A stretch of DNA of 42,737 nucleotides from Kiritimatiellia bacterium (GTDB lineage Bacteria; Verrucomicrobiota; Kiritimatiellia; RFP12; UBA1067), in NCBI GenBank assembly GCA_016296065.1, contig JAEDKA010000032.1, positions 1 to 42,737 on the forward strand. The letters are read 5' to 3'. The notes below the pieces were generated by a model that had not been told where the DNA came from, searched no databases, and saw only the letters and a list, made by a program, of their open reading frames with translations. The position numbers and the translations under genes are program-made. Shown piece by piece: positions 24,314 through 32,597 of this stretch (position 1 is its first letter; every line of letters starts with the position of its first letter).

Positions 24314-26365
24314 TCAGTGCCTCCATGTAGTCTTGTACGTCGGCTGCTGCTTGGAGCGTCCGTAGCCGCCTCCGCCATAGCCACCGTAGCCGCCGCCGTA
24401 CGGACGCCGCTGCGCCTGGTACTGGTTGTCGTAGCTCATGACGCGCCGCGCCTGCACTAGCGCCGGGGGTATCTCCTTCACGAACATGCTCGGCTCGACG
24501 GGGAACATCCCGCCGTCGGACATCTTGCGCATCGACGGAGAGAAGAGGTAGAGCTTGTCCTTCGCGCGCGTGACGACGACGTAGAACAGGCGGCGCTCCT
24601 CGGCAAAGCGCCCGTCTTCGTCCGCCTTCGCGCTCGGGAACATCCCCTCGGAGCACCACGGGACGAACACGACGGGCCATTCCATTCCCTTCGCCTGGTG
24701 TATCGTCGAAAGCGTCACCTTGTCCGCGTCCGGGTCGTTGCGCCTCACGTCCAGGTTGGTGAGAAGCGCGACGTCCGCGAGGAAGCCCTCGAGCCCGGAC
24801 TCATGCCCTGCGATCTGCGCGGCCAGTTCGTGGACGTCGTCAAGGCGATCCGCAGCGTCCTCCGGCTCCATCTCCTCGTTGAGGTAGTCCTCGTAGTAGT
24901 AGTCGACGAAATCCTCGACGAGCTCGCCTATCTCGTCGTCCTTCAGGTGCCCCTCCGCAAACTCGAAGCAGCGCTTGAGCGTCGGCCAGACGGCTTTCGC
25001 CTTCGCGCCGAGCGCCGCGCCGAATGCATCGCGGGAGGCGGCGCTCTTCGGGTCGAAGGACTTGCCGAGCTTCGCCCACAGCTTCTTCGCGCCGACCTCG
25101 CCCACTCCCGGAAGAAGCGTCGCGAACCTGAGGAAGCTGAGCTCGTCCGCGGGGTTCACGAGAAGCCTGAGATACGAAAGGACGTCCTTTACGTGAATCT
25201 GCTCGAAGACTCCCACGCCCGAGGTGATGCGGAACGGAATCTTCATCCGCGCCAGGGTCATCTGCACGTCGATGGACTGGTAGTGGCTTCTGTAGAGGAC
25301 GGCTATGTCGCTCCAGCGGTAGCCGAGCTCGTGAGCCTCCTTCGCGAGCCTCAGAATCTCGCCCGCCTGCGCCCTGCCGTCGTACACCCTGTACGTCCAC
25401 GGCTTCTCGCCTGCGTCGGAACGCGCGGGACGGAGCATCTTCTCGAACTGCCCGGGGGAGTCCTTCATCACGACGTTCGCGACGTCGAGAACACCCTTCA
25501 CGGACCTGTAGTTGCGCTCGAGCTTTATGACGCGGCATCCTTCCCAGCGCTTCGGGAACTCCATGATGTTCTCGATCTGCGCTCCGCGCCAAGTGTAGAT
25601 GCACTGGAAGTCGTCCCCAACCGCCATTATGTTGCGGTGGCGCTGCGCGAGGATGTCGGTGAACTCGGCCTGGAGTCCGTTCGTGTCCTGGTATTCGTCT
25701 ACGAGCACGTACAGGAACTTCTCCTGCAGATGCTCGCGCACCGACTCGTTCGACTTCAGGAGCTCCAGCCCCTTCACGAGAAGGTCGTCGAAGTCCATCG
25801 CGTCCAGCTCGCGCTTGCGCTCGGCATATAGGCCGCCTATCTTCGCGATGGCCTCGGGGTCTATCCCGGCAGTCTTCGTCTGCCAGCGCTCGGCGATGGA
25901 CTTCACCGTGCGCGACTCGTTCGCCGCCTCGGAGATGATCTTGGCGATGACCTCCTTCTTCGGGAAGTCCTTCACGTTCTCCACGGTCGCCTTGATGATG
26001 TCGCCGATGAGCTTCTTCTGGTCGTCCTCGTCTAGGATGCGAAAGCCCGGGGTGTGCCCCACGACCCCGGCGTAGCGCCTGAGGAGACGCGCGCAGATCG
26101 AGTGGAACGTGCCGGACCAGATGGACGACACGGCGGGCCCCACGACTTTCTGCGCCCTTTCAAGCATCTCGCGCGCCGCGCGGTTGGTGAAGGTGAGGAG
26201 CAGAATCCTGTCCGCTGGAACGCCCTGCTCTACGAGAAACGCCACGCGGTGGACGAGCGTGCGCGTCTTGCCGGTGCCGGCCGCCGCGAGGACGAGGAGA
26301 GGTCCGTCGCCGGCCGTAGCCGCCGCGCACTGCTCGGGATTCAGTAGTTTAGAAAAATCTGTCAT
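24314..26365 (-). CDS. UvrD/PcrA/Rep-family DNA helicase
   Basis: A 683-aa superfamily 1A 3'-5' helicase for DNA repair or replication restart. Motifs are in place: Q-motif LLNPEQCAAA, Walker A AAAGTGKT (27-34), motif Ia LLTFTNRAAREM, SGTFHS, Walker B DEYQDTN, motif III GDDFQCIYTWRGA, motif IV LERNYRS, then VTLSTIHQAKGMEW and VVVTRAKDKLYL. The last 30 residues are an odd Gly/Tyr/Arg/Gln-rich tail (RRPYGGGYGGYGGGGYGR) in place of the Tudor-like end of PcrA. The start is ATG 26365, 7 nt after TGGTATAAT and without a Shine-Dalgarno. PcrA, UvrD and Rep cannot be separated from sequence. Confidence 0.94.
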   Translation of the reverse strand: MTDFSKLLNPEQCAAATAGDGPLLVLAAAGTGKTRTLVHRVAFLVEQGVPADRILLLTFTNRAAREMLERAQKVVGPAVSSIWSGTFHSICARLLRRYAGVVGHTPGFRILDEDDQKKLIGDIIKATVENVKDFPKKEVIAKIISEAANESRTVKSIAERWQTKTAGIDPEAIAKIGGLYAERKRELDAMDFDDLLVKGLELLKSNESVREHLQEKFLYVLVDEYQDTNGLQAEFTDILAQRHRNIMAVGDDFQCIYTWRGAQIENIMEFPKRWEGCRVIKLERNYRSVKGVLDVANVVMKDSPGQFEKMLRPARSDAGEKPWTYRVYDGRAQAGEILRLAKEAHELGYRWSDIAVLYRSHYQSIDVQMTLARMKIPFRITSGVGVFEQIHVKDVLSYLRLLVNPADELSFLRFATLLPGVGEVGAKKLWAKLGKSFDPKSAASRDAFGAALGAKAKAVWPTLKRCFEFAEGHLKDDEIGELVEDFVDYYYEDYLNEEMEPEDAADRLDDVHELAAQIAGHESGLEGFLADVALLTNLDVRRNDPDADKVTLSTIHQAKGMEWPVVFVPWCSEGMFPSAKADEDGRFAEERRLFYVVVTRAKDKLYLFSPSMRKMSDGGMFPVEPSMFVKEIPPALVQARRVMSYDNQYQAQRRPYGGGYGGYGGGGYGRSKQQPTYKTTWRH

Positions 26366-26372
26366 TCGACAT

Positions 26373-26381
26373 ATTATACCA
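26373..26381 (-). promoter_or_regulatory. Extended -10 promoter of uvrD (predicted leaderless)
   Basis: TGGTATAAT on minus, 7 nt before the ATG at 26365. No Shine-Dalgarno and no -35 box. Confidence 0.6.
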
Positions 26382-26422
26382 AATCCGCGCACCGCCGTAC
26401 GCAGGCGCACCTTGTTGCTGCC

Positions 26423-27202
26423 CTATGGCTGTGTTTCCGGCAGCGGCTCGGCGTCTGCGGAGCGGAGCAACAGGGACGGATTCTCCTTGACCGCAGTGGC
26501 GAATTCCTTGACCTGCGTCGCCGCCTCGTCCATGTTGCGCACTATCGCCTCTATGCCGGACTTCCCGTTCTCGACAAGGTCGTCGACATTGCCGGCGATG
26601 TTCGCGGCCGACTCGGCGACGGAGGCGATGTTGCTCCACGCGGAGACGAAGTCCATGCTGTTCAGCTGGTGGATGAACTTCCCGACCGCGTCGGAGAAGT
26701 TCTCCATCATCGACGGCGCGGGCGGGATGCAGACATGGCGCGGACGCCACGATATCTTCTCGTCGGCGATTTCCGTGCGCGGGAAGTTCAGCTCTATTTT
26801 TGAAAGCCCGGTGACTCCGCTCGAAGTGACCGTCGCGTGTAGGCCCTTCGCCACGAGGCGGCGGAGATTCTCCTCCGCTTCCATATCCACGCCCTTGCGC
26901 ATCTTCTTGGCGGCGAACGACATGAGGATGTATATCTTCGGGGCGTCGCGTCCCGACGCGTCGTCGTATTCCGAGCCGATGAACGATATCTCGCGCACTT
27001 CGCCGACCTTGACTCCGCGCAAGTTGACGTCGCTTCCCACCGAAAGCCCGGTGACCGGATTGTCGTAGTACGACTCCGCGTAGACGACGTCGTTGTCGCC
27101 TCCGGCTCCGCCGAGGTAGATTAGCGTGCCGACGATCGCCACCGCGGCGGCGACGACGGCGAATCCGATCCTTCCGTAGTTTGCATGCATTGAATCAGCC
27201 AT
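26423..27202 (-). CDS. mlaD: MlaD-like MCE-domain substrate-binding protein
   Basis: A 259-aa periplasmic, inner-membrane-anchored MCE protein of an Mla-type phospholipid transporter. One membrane segment (about 12-32) precedes the MCE domain (about 38-125), recognised by YYDNPVTGLSVGSDVNLRGVKVGEVREI and VTSSGVTGLSKIELNF. The C-terminal part (about 160-250) is a predicted amphipathic helix or coiled coil (SNIASVAESAANIAGNVDDL), common in MCE proteins that form long rings or tubes. I place the start at ATG 27202 (8-nt overlap with the mlaF end, AGGGGTG upstream) rather than GTG 27211. Last gene of the operon. MlaC and MlaB are not here. Confidence 0.9.
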   Translation of the reverse strand: MADSMHANYGRIGFAVVAAAVAIVGTLIYLGGAGGDNDVVYAESYYDNPVTGLSVGSDVNLRGVKVGEVREISFIGSEYDDASGRDAPKIYILMSFAAKKMRKGVDMEAEENLRRLVAKGLHATVTSSGVTGLSKIELNFPRTEIADEKISWRPRHVCIPPAPSMMENFSDAVGKFIHQLNSMDFVSAWSNIASVAESAANIAGNVDDLVENGKSGIEAIVRNMDEAATQVKEFATAVKENPSLLLRSADAEPLPETQP

Positions 27203-27941
27203 GTGTTTCACCCCTGTTGAAGAATTTCCTCACGAATTCGTCCTTGCTGTTCGCCCTGAGCTCGCGCGGATCGCCCAGCGCGATCATCCCGCGCCGAGCC
27301 TTGTCGAACATCGCCGCGCGGTCCGCTATCTTGAAGATGCTCGGCAGCTCGTGCGTCACGACCACGAACGTCATGCCCTTCGCGGCGCGGAGCTTCAGGA
27401 TGAGGTCGTCGAGGGCAGACGACGTTATCGGATCAAGCCCCGCGCTCGGCTCGTCGAGGAAGACGATCTCCGGGTCGAGCGCCATCGCGCGCGCGATCGC
27501 CACTCGCTTGCGCATCCCGCCCGATATCTCGCTCGGCATCTTGTCCGCCGCATCCGCAAGCTCCACGTCCGCAAGAAGCGACATCGCCTTCTCCCGCCGC
27601 GCAGTGCGGGAGAGCCGCGAGAACTCCTCGAGCGGAAGCATCACGTTCTCGAGGCAGGTCATTGACCCGAAGAGCGCACCCGATTGGTACATGACGCCTA
27701 TCTTGCGGCAGAGCCCAGCGCGCGTCTTCCTCGTCCACTCCTCGCCCGCGACGCGCAGCGTGCCGGCAAGCACCGGGTTGAGTCCGATCATGTGCTTCAT
27801 CACCGTCGACTTTCCGCATCCCGATCCACCAAGGAGTATGAATATCTCTCCGCGCCTCACTTCGAACGAGACGTCGTGCAGTATCACCGCGCCGGGATAT
27901 CCGGCGTCGACGTGTTCGAGTTCTATGATTGGATCGGACAT
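27195..27941 (-). CDS. mlaF: MlaF-like ABC transporter ATP-binding protein
   Basis: A 248-aa ATPase of the Mla/MCE lipid transporter. Walker A GGSGCGKS (38-45), the Q-loop region IGVMYQSGALFGSMTCLENV (typical of MlaF), the ABC signature SGGMRKRVAIARA, Walker B EIVFLDEPSAGLDP, and the H-loop VVTHEL are all present. It pairs with MlaE directly upstream and MlaD overlapping downstream. The ATG at 27941 directly follows a heptanucleotide-repeat spacer and has no Shine-Dalgarno. Upstream in-frame ATGs would add residues outside the family's usual start. Confidence 0.94.
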   Translation of the reverse strand: MSDPIIELEHVDAGYPGAVILHDVSFEVRRGEIFILLGGSGCGKSTVMKHMIGLNPVLAGTLRVAGEEWTRKTRAGLCRKIGVMYQSGALFGSMTCLENVMLPLEEFSRLSRTARREKAMSLLADVELADAADKMPSEISGGMRKRVAIARAMALDPEIVFLDEPSAGLDPITSSALDDLILKLRAAKGMTFVVVTHELPSIFKIADRAAMFDKARRGMIALGDPRELRANSKDEFVRKFFNRGETHG

Positions 27942-27964
27942 GGGAATTGTGGATGATGAATTGG
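27942..27964. repeat. Heptanucleotide repeat spacer between mlaE and mlaF
   Basis: The 23-nt gap reads on minus as AATTCAT, CATCCAC, AATTCCC, preceded by CC and ending at the mlaF ATG. It is close kin to the spacer at 32561-32597. No Shine-Dalgarno. Confidence 0.65.
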
Positions 27965-28756
27965 TTACAGATCCCAGAGGTAGCAGAGATACGCGAGAAG
28001 TCCGTCGGCCACGGCGATTGCGACAATTCCGCCGACTACGGCCGACGTCGCAGCGACGCCCACTCCGTCCGCAGTCGACTTGGTGCGCATCCCCGCGCCG
28101 CATCCGATGAGACCGACGAGTCCGCCGAAAAGCGCGCCCTTGACGAGTCCGAAGGAGATCGAGAACACCGTCGTCACGGACGCCGCATGCCGCCAGAAGA
28201 CCACGGTCGGCACGTCCATCATCTTGAGCACAAGCGCGCCGCCGACAAGTCCCGCGAGTTCCGCGAAGATCGTGAGCACGGGCATCGCGAGTATAGCCGC
28301 GACGACGCGCGGAAGGACGAGGAAGCGCACCGGCGGGAGACCCATGGTCGTGAGCGCGTCAAGCTCCTCGTCCACCTTCATCGTGCCGATCTCCGCCGCG
28401 AACGCGCTCCCCGTGCGCCCCGCGAGGACGATCGCCGTGACGAGCGGACCGAGCTCGCGGAAAAGCCCAATCGCGAGGAGGTCGGATACATACACCTCGA
28501 CGCCGAACATCTTGAGCGCGGCAGCCGACTGAAACGCGAGGATGAGTCCGAGCAGAAAGCCTATGCCCGTCGTAACGGGGAGCGCGTTGAACGACGCGCG
28601 CTCGAACGCGAGGGCGCAGTCGCGGAAGCGGAAGTTCCGCGGACGTACTATCATCGAGGCGGCGCTCGCGAACGTCTCGCCTATGAAGGCAAAGTCCGCG
28701 GCGGCCGAGGAGGCCATCTCGCACGTGCGGCGTCCAACTGCCTCGAAAATCTTCAT
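27965..28756 (-). CDS. mlaE: MlaE-like ABC transporter permease
   Basis: A 263-aa integral membrane permease of the MlaE family. Diagnostic strings are GIGFLLGLILAFQSAAALKMFG, ELGPLVTAIVLAGRTGSAFAAEIGTMKVDEELDAL, LVLPRVVAAILAMPVLTIFAEL and SFGLVKGALFGGLVGLIGC, with five to six hydrophobic segments. It moves lipids between inner membrane and periplasm using MlaF. Its ATG overlaps the stop of the upstream lipoprotein gene (ATGA), so lipoprotein and permease are coupled. Confidence 0.95.
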   Translation of the reverse strand: MKIFEAVGRRTCEMASSAAADFAFIGETFASAASMIVRPRNFRFRDCALAFERASFNALPVTTGIGFLLGLILAFQSAAALKMFGVEVYVSDLLAIGLFRELGPLVTAIVLAGRTGSAFAAEIGTMKVDEELDALTTMGLPPVRFLVLPRVVAAILAMPVLTIFAELAGLVGGALVLKMMDVPTVVFWRHAASVTTVFSISFGLVKGALFGGLVGLIGCGAGMRTKSTADGVGVAATSAVVGGIVAIAVADGLLAYLCYLWDL

Positions 28757-29220
28757 TTCGCGTCTTCTGCAGCCTTGACCGCCTGCGCGTAGGCCTTTTC
28801 AAATGCGCGTGAAAACGCCGCAGTGTAGTTTCCGTCGGCCGTCGGAACGGACGCCGCGCCATTGCCAGTCTTCTCGCCGAGGATATAGTCTATTTCCACA
28901 AGCGCGTCGCGGCGCCCTGCCGCGCGGCAGTCCAGCGCCAGGCGGCGAATCATCACCGCGCCCCTCCCGCCGCGCACTACGAGCGCATCCTTTATGATCG
29001 CGGCGGGCGACGCAGCGAACGAGTTCGCCGGATCGAACGCGACCGAACCGTCCTGGCGGAGGACCGCGATGCGCTGGCCGCCGTACGGCGCGCACACGGT
29101 CACGAACGCCGCCTTCGCGCCGGAGTCGACGTCAATGGTCCAGTACGCGGGCACCTTCGGAGCCGGGCCGAGGCAGCCGGCCAAAAGGAGGACCGAAAAA
29201 CATGCTGCAGACTTCTTCAT
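28753..29220 (-). CDS. Lipoprotein of the MCE transporter (PqiC/ABC-auxiliary-like)
   Basis: A 155-aa lipoprotein with signal and lipobox SVLLLAGCLGPAPK (Cys about 16). The mature part begins PAYWTIDVDSG, then RIAVLRQDGSVAFDPANSFAASPAAIIKDALV, resembling the ABC_trans_aux/PqiC family whose members link MCE rings to the outer membrane. That assignment rests mainly on location and general pattern. It heads the operon with a 4-nt ATGA overlap onto mlaE. The ATG at 29220 is 6 nt after TGGTATAAT, without a Shine-Dalgarno. Longer upstream frames are not credible because they would bury the lipoprotein signal. Confidence 0.8.
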   Translation of the reverse strand: MKKSAACFSVLLLAGCLGPAPKVPAYWTIDVDSGAKAAFVTVCAPYGGQRIAVLRQDGSVAFDPANSFAASPAAIIKDALVVRGGRGAVMIRRLALDCRAAGRRDALVEIDYILGEKTGNGAASVPTADGNYTAAFSRAFEKAYAQAVKAAEDAK

Positions 29221-29226
29221 GTCCGC

Positions 29227-29235
29227 ATTATACCA
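29227..29235 (-). promoter_or_regulatory. Extended -10 promoter of the mla operon (predicted leaderless)
   Basis: TGGTATAAT on minus, 6 nt before the lipoprotein ATG at 29220; no Shine-Dalgarno. Confidence 0.6.
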
Positions 29236-29288
29236 TATTCCGGCCGTCTGCGGGCCGCGATTCTCGTCCACCCCCGATCCGACGTACC

Positions 29289-29303
29289 GACGCCCAGGGC
29301 GTC
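29289..29303 (-). terminator. Perfect short hairpin at the GH3 stop codon
   Basis: GACGCCC-T-GGGCGTC begins at the last base of the GH3 stop codon. It has a 7-bp stem around one base but no U-tract, so it may be a weak terminator, an mRNA 3'-end stabiliser or a protein-binding palindrome. Confidence 0.3.
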
Positions 29304-31747
29304 TAGTCGCCGGTGACAACGGCGGCGCGAAGCCAGGGCAGAACGGATGCTGGGTCTTCACAGGCCTCGAGGCGCGACGCCGCACGGCCGCCGCCTGCGC
29401 TCGTGAGCACGAATGTGCCCTTTCTGTCGACGCCGTAGCGCGCAGCAAGCGGATGCTCGTCAATTCCGCCCATGTCTACGCGTTCGACGACGACACGCCC
29501 CTCGGCGAAGTCGGCCCACTTCTGCGTCGAGAGGAGGTCCTTCTCGATCCTGATGCACCTGCGGCAGTTCTCGGAACGGAAGAAAAGGAGCCTCGGCCTA
29601 GGCTCGACGGCGGTCGAGCAGGAACGTACACCGAGTTCGCGGCTGCGCTCGCACGGCGCGGCGGAAGCCGCCCAGACGGTGCACTTCCCCGCAACGGGCC
29701 TGAGGGAGCCGTCTTCGCCAACCTCCGTGAACGCCTCGGGGTCAAGCGCCACGGATGCCTCGACCGACTTGCCCGCCGGCACCTGGATGCGCGCAAAGCC
29801 CCTAAGCGAGACGTTGGGAGAGCCCTTGCCCGAGTTCGGCGTACCCACATACACCTGCACGGTCTCGACGGCATCGCGCCCTCCTTCGTTGCGGAGCTTC
29901 ACGACCGCCTTGGAGAAGCCGTCGGTTACGGCAACGGACTCGTACTCCGCCTTCGCATAGGCGAGTCCATAGCCGAACGGAAGCGCAACGCCCTTCGTCT
30001 GGTAACGGTATGTACGGCCTGCCATCGAGTAGTCCTCGAACGCAGGAAGGACATCCGCCGACACCGGGAACGTGACGGGAAGCCGTCCCGTGAAGTCGAC
30101 TCGCCCGAAGACTAGGTCGGCGAAGGCATGTCCGCCCTCTTCGCCTCCGTACCAGGCCATGACGAGCGCGTCCGAAAGCCGCATGACCTCGTCTGTCTCG
30201 ATCGGGCTGCCTCCCGTGACGACTACGACGAGCTTCGCCTTCGGGCTGCGGTTGTCGCATGCGCGGCGGAGGTTGCGCAGGAACTGGAGCTGTCCCTCGG
30301 GCAGCGCGAGCGTGCTGCGGTCGCCGCACTTGCCGGACGACGCCATCGCGTCCCCTTCCTCGCCCTCGAATATTCCGGTGTTCCCGACGAACGCAAGCAC
30401 CACGTCGTCCTCGGCCCACACGCCGGGCGCCTTGTCGGCCGGCATCCCGTAGTAGTAGCCCGGCCAGAAGTGGAGCCCCGTCCCGGGGGATATCGAGTCT
30501 GCGATCCCCTCCAGGTAGGTGACGAGCTTCGGGGAGAACCCGTAGTAGTTGCCCATGAGGGCGAATCCATCCAGCGCCGCAGCGCCCATCACGGCAAAGG
30601 ACTTGGACTTCGTCTCGTCGAGGGGCAGCGTGCCGTCGTTCTTGAGGAGGACCATCGACTCGGCCGCCGCGCGGCGCGCAAGGGCGACGTGACTCTCGCC
30701 GCAGAGACAGGACGGATCGGCCCGGTACGGGCACGACGGGTACTTCTCGAGGATGCCGAGCCTGAGTCGCGTCGTGAAAAGATGTACTATCGCCTCGTCG
30801 AGCTCCTTCTCGTCGACGAGCTTCTGCTCGACCGCCTTCTTGAGCGCATGGAACGACCCGCCGCACTCGATGTCGAGTCCGTTCCTTATCGCCCTCGCGC
30901 TCGCCCCCTCGGCGGTCTTCTCGAGCGCGTGCCCGTTGTAGATGTCCGTGACGGCCCCGCAGTCGCTAACGACATGCCCCCTGAAGCCGAACTCGCCGCG
31001 AAGGATGTCGCGAAGGAGGTAGGCGCTTGCGCTGGCACTCTCGCCGTAGACGCGGTTGTACGCCCCCATGACGGACTCCACGCCGCCTTCCTGCACCAGC
31101 GCGCGGAACGCCGGGAGGTACGTTTCGTAGAGATCCTTCTTCGACGGGGATACGTCGAAGGAATGGCGGAGGCTCTCCGGCCCGGAATGGACGGCATAGT
31201 GCTTGGCGCAGGCCGCCGCCTTCAGGTAGACGGGATCGTCCCCCTGGAGGCCCTTCACGAACTGGACGCCCAGTCGGCTTGTGAGGAACGGGTCCTCTCC
31301 CCACGTCTCCATGCCGCGCCCCCAGCGCGGATCTCGGTAGATGTTGACGTTCGGGCTCCAGAACGTGAGCCCCGTGCAGTTTCCGTGCCTGCCGACCGCC
31401 TGCGCGGCCTCGTACTTGGCGCGGCCTTCGTCGCCGATTGCGGATGCAACCTCGTGCACAAGTCCCTCGTCGAACGAGGCGGCGAGCCCGATCGGCTGCG
31501 GAAACACCGTGGCCCTGCCGTTGCGCGCGACGCCGTGCAGGGCCTCGCTCCACCAGTCGTAGTCGCTTATGCCAAGCCTCGGCACCGCCGCGCTCTGGTT
31601 CATGAGCTGAGACACCTTCTCGTCCAGCGTCATCTGCGAGACGATTTCGCGCGCCCTCCTGCGCATCGCCTCAATCCTGTCCTCGGAGGTTTCGGCTGCG
31701 GCGGCAAAAGCCACCGCCGCAAGAGCCGATGCAACGAGACTCTTCAT
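29303..31747 (-). CDS. Secreted GH3 beta-glycosidase with C-terminal thioredoxin-like domain
   Basis: An 814-aa exported enzyme. A signal peptide (SLVASALAAVAFAAAA, about 1-18) precedes the GH3 N-terminal barrel with GLTFWSPNVNIYRDPRWGRG and AAACAKHYAVHSGPE; the nucleophile is Asp262 in GHVVSDCGAVTD. The GH3 C-terminal alpha/beta sandwich and a fibronectin-III-like domain (about 585-665) follow. The NIYRDPRWGRG/ETWGEDP pattern is closest to beta-xylosidase and related beta-glucosidases. After about residue 700 comes an extra domain: RLLFFRSENCRRCIRIEKDL with CRRC at 728-731, then VVVERVDMGG and GVDRKGTFVLTSAGG, which is a thioredoxin-like pattern with an intact CxxC. The fusion is one open frame. 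The start at 31747 follows GGGGGAG. It lies behind lpxA. Confidence 0.88.
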   Translation of the reverse strand: MKSLVASALAAVAFAAAAETSEDRIEAMRRRAREIVSQMTLDEKVSQLMNQSAAVPRLGISDYDWWSEALHGVARNGRATVFPQPIGLAASFDEGLVHEVASAIGDEGRAKYEAAQAVGRHGNCTGLTFWSPNVNIYRDPRWGRGMETWGEDPFLTSRLGVQFVKGLQGDDPVYLKAAACAKHYAVHSGPESLRHSFDVSPSKKDLYETYLPAFRALVQEGGVESVMGAYNRVYGESASASAYLLRDILRGEFGFRGHVVSDCGAVTDIYNGHALEKTAEGASARAIRNGLDIECGGSFHALKKAVEQKLVDEKELDEAIVHLFTTRLRLGILEKYPSCPYRADPSCLCGESHVALARRAAAESMVLLKNDGTLPLDETKSKSFAVMGAAALDGFALMGNYYGFSPKLVTYLEGIADSISPGTGLHFWPGYYYGMPADKAPGVWAEDDVVLAFVGNTGIFEGEEGDAMASSGKCGDRSTLALPEGQLQFLRNLRRACDNRSPKAKLVVVVTGGSPIETDEVMRLSDALVMAWYGGEEGGHAFADLVFGRVDFTGRLPVTFPVSADVLPAFEDYSMAGRTYRYQTKGVALPFGYGLAYAKAEYESVAVTDGFSKAVVKLRNEGGRDAVETVQVYVGTPNSGKGSPNVSLRGFARIQVPAGKSVEASVALDPEAFTEVGEDGSLRPVAGKCTVWAASAAPCERSRELGVRSCSTAVEPRPRLLFFRSENCRRCIRIEKDLLSTQKWADFAEGRVVVERVDMGGIDEHPLAARYGVDRKGTFVLTSAGGGRAASRLEACEDPASVLPWLRAAVVTGD

Positions 31748-31783
31748 TATCTCCCCCTTGTCTTTCCTGGTTTGCGGATGCAC

Positions 31784-32560
31784 TCAGCTCACGCCGCGCT
31801 GCGAATTGCGGTAGAACGCGACGAGCGCCTTTATCTCATCGAACTGCTCGATGTCGTTCTCCACGCGGTCAAGCGCCTGGGAGCGGTTGAGTCCGTCGCG
31901 GTACAGGAAGCGGTGCGCCTCCTTGAGGGCGTGGATGACGTCCTTGGAGAATCCGCGGCGCGTGAGGCCGACGACGTTCGGACCGATGACCTTCATCGCC
32001 CCCTCGACCATGTCGCCGAGCATGTAGGGCGGGAAGTCCTGCCTTATCTTGCACATTCCGCCGACCATCGCGTGCGCGCCGACCGTGCAGAACTGGTGCG
32101 AGGCGGAGCATCCGCCGACGATCGCCCAGTCCTGGAGATGCACGTCGCCGGCGAGCTGCACGGAGTTTGAGCAGATCACGTGGTTGCCGAGTATCACGCC
32201 GTGCGCCGCATGGCAGTAGCACATGAAGAGGCAGTCGGACCCGATTATGGTCTTCTCCCCGTCGGCCGTCCCGAGATGCACCGTCGCGAACTCGCGGATC
32301 ACCGTGCGGTCGCCGATCTCGACGTAGCTGGTGGAGCCCTCCTTGTACTTGAGGTCCTGCGTCTTCATTCCGACGCAGGCGTACGGGAATATCTGGCACA
32401 TCGAGCCGATCGTGGTGTGTCCGTCGACGATCGCGCCCTGGCGGACGACCGTGCCGTCGCCGATCTTCACGTCGCGCCCGATGTGCGCGTAGGGTCCTAC
32501 CTCGACGTCCGCGCCGAGCTGCGCGCCGTCTTCGACTATCGCTGTGGGATGAATCTTCAT
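31784..32560 (-). CDS. lpxA: UDP-N-acetylglucosamine acyltransferase LpxA
   Basis: LpxA transfers a 3-hydroxyacyl chain from ACP to UDP-GlcNAc, the first step of lipid A synthesis. The 258-aa protein has the hexapeptide beta-helix (IHPTAIVEDGAQLGADVEVGPY; VKIGDGTVVRQGAIVDGHTTIG) and the catalytic His region CYCHAAHGVILGNHVICSNSVQLAGDVHL, followed by the C-terminal helical domain with VVGLTRRGFSKDVIHALKEAHRFLY, diagnostic of LpxA over LpxD. The ATG at 32560 directly follows the heptanucleotide spacer and lacks a Shine-Dalgarno. In many genomes lpxA sits with lpxD-fabZ; here it follows lptF. Confidence 0.96.
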   Translation of the reverse strand: MKIHPTAIVEDGAQLGADVEVGPYAHIGRDVKIGDGTVVRQGAIVDGHTTIGSMCQIFPYACVGMKTQDLKYKEGSTSYVEIGDRTVIREFATVHLGTADGEKTIIGSDCLFMCYCHAAHGVILGNHVICSNSVQLAGDVHLQDWAIVGGCSASHQFCTVGAHAMVGGMCKIRQDFPPYMLGDMVEGAMKVIGPNVVGLTRRGFSKDVIHALKEAHRFLYRDGLNRSQALDRVENDIEQFDEIKALVAFYRNSQRGVS

Positions 32561-32597
32561 GGAATTATGAATTATGGATGATGGATGATGAATGGGG
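32561..32597. repeat. Heptanucleotide repeat spacer between lptF and lpxA
   Basis: The 37-nt gap is read on minus as CATTCAT, CATCCAT, CATCCAT, AATTCAT and AATTCC in phase, after CCC from the gap edge, ending at the lpxA ATG. It is the clearest 7-nt periodicity in the window and fills the whole gap. Confidence 0.8.
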
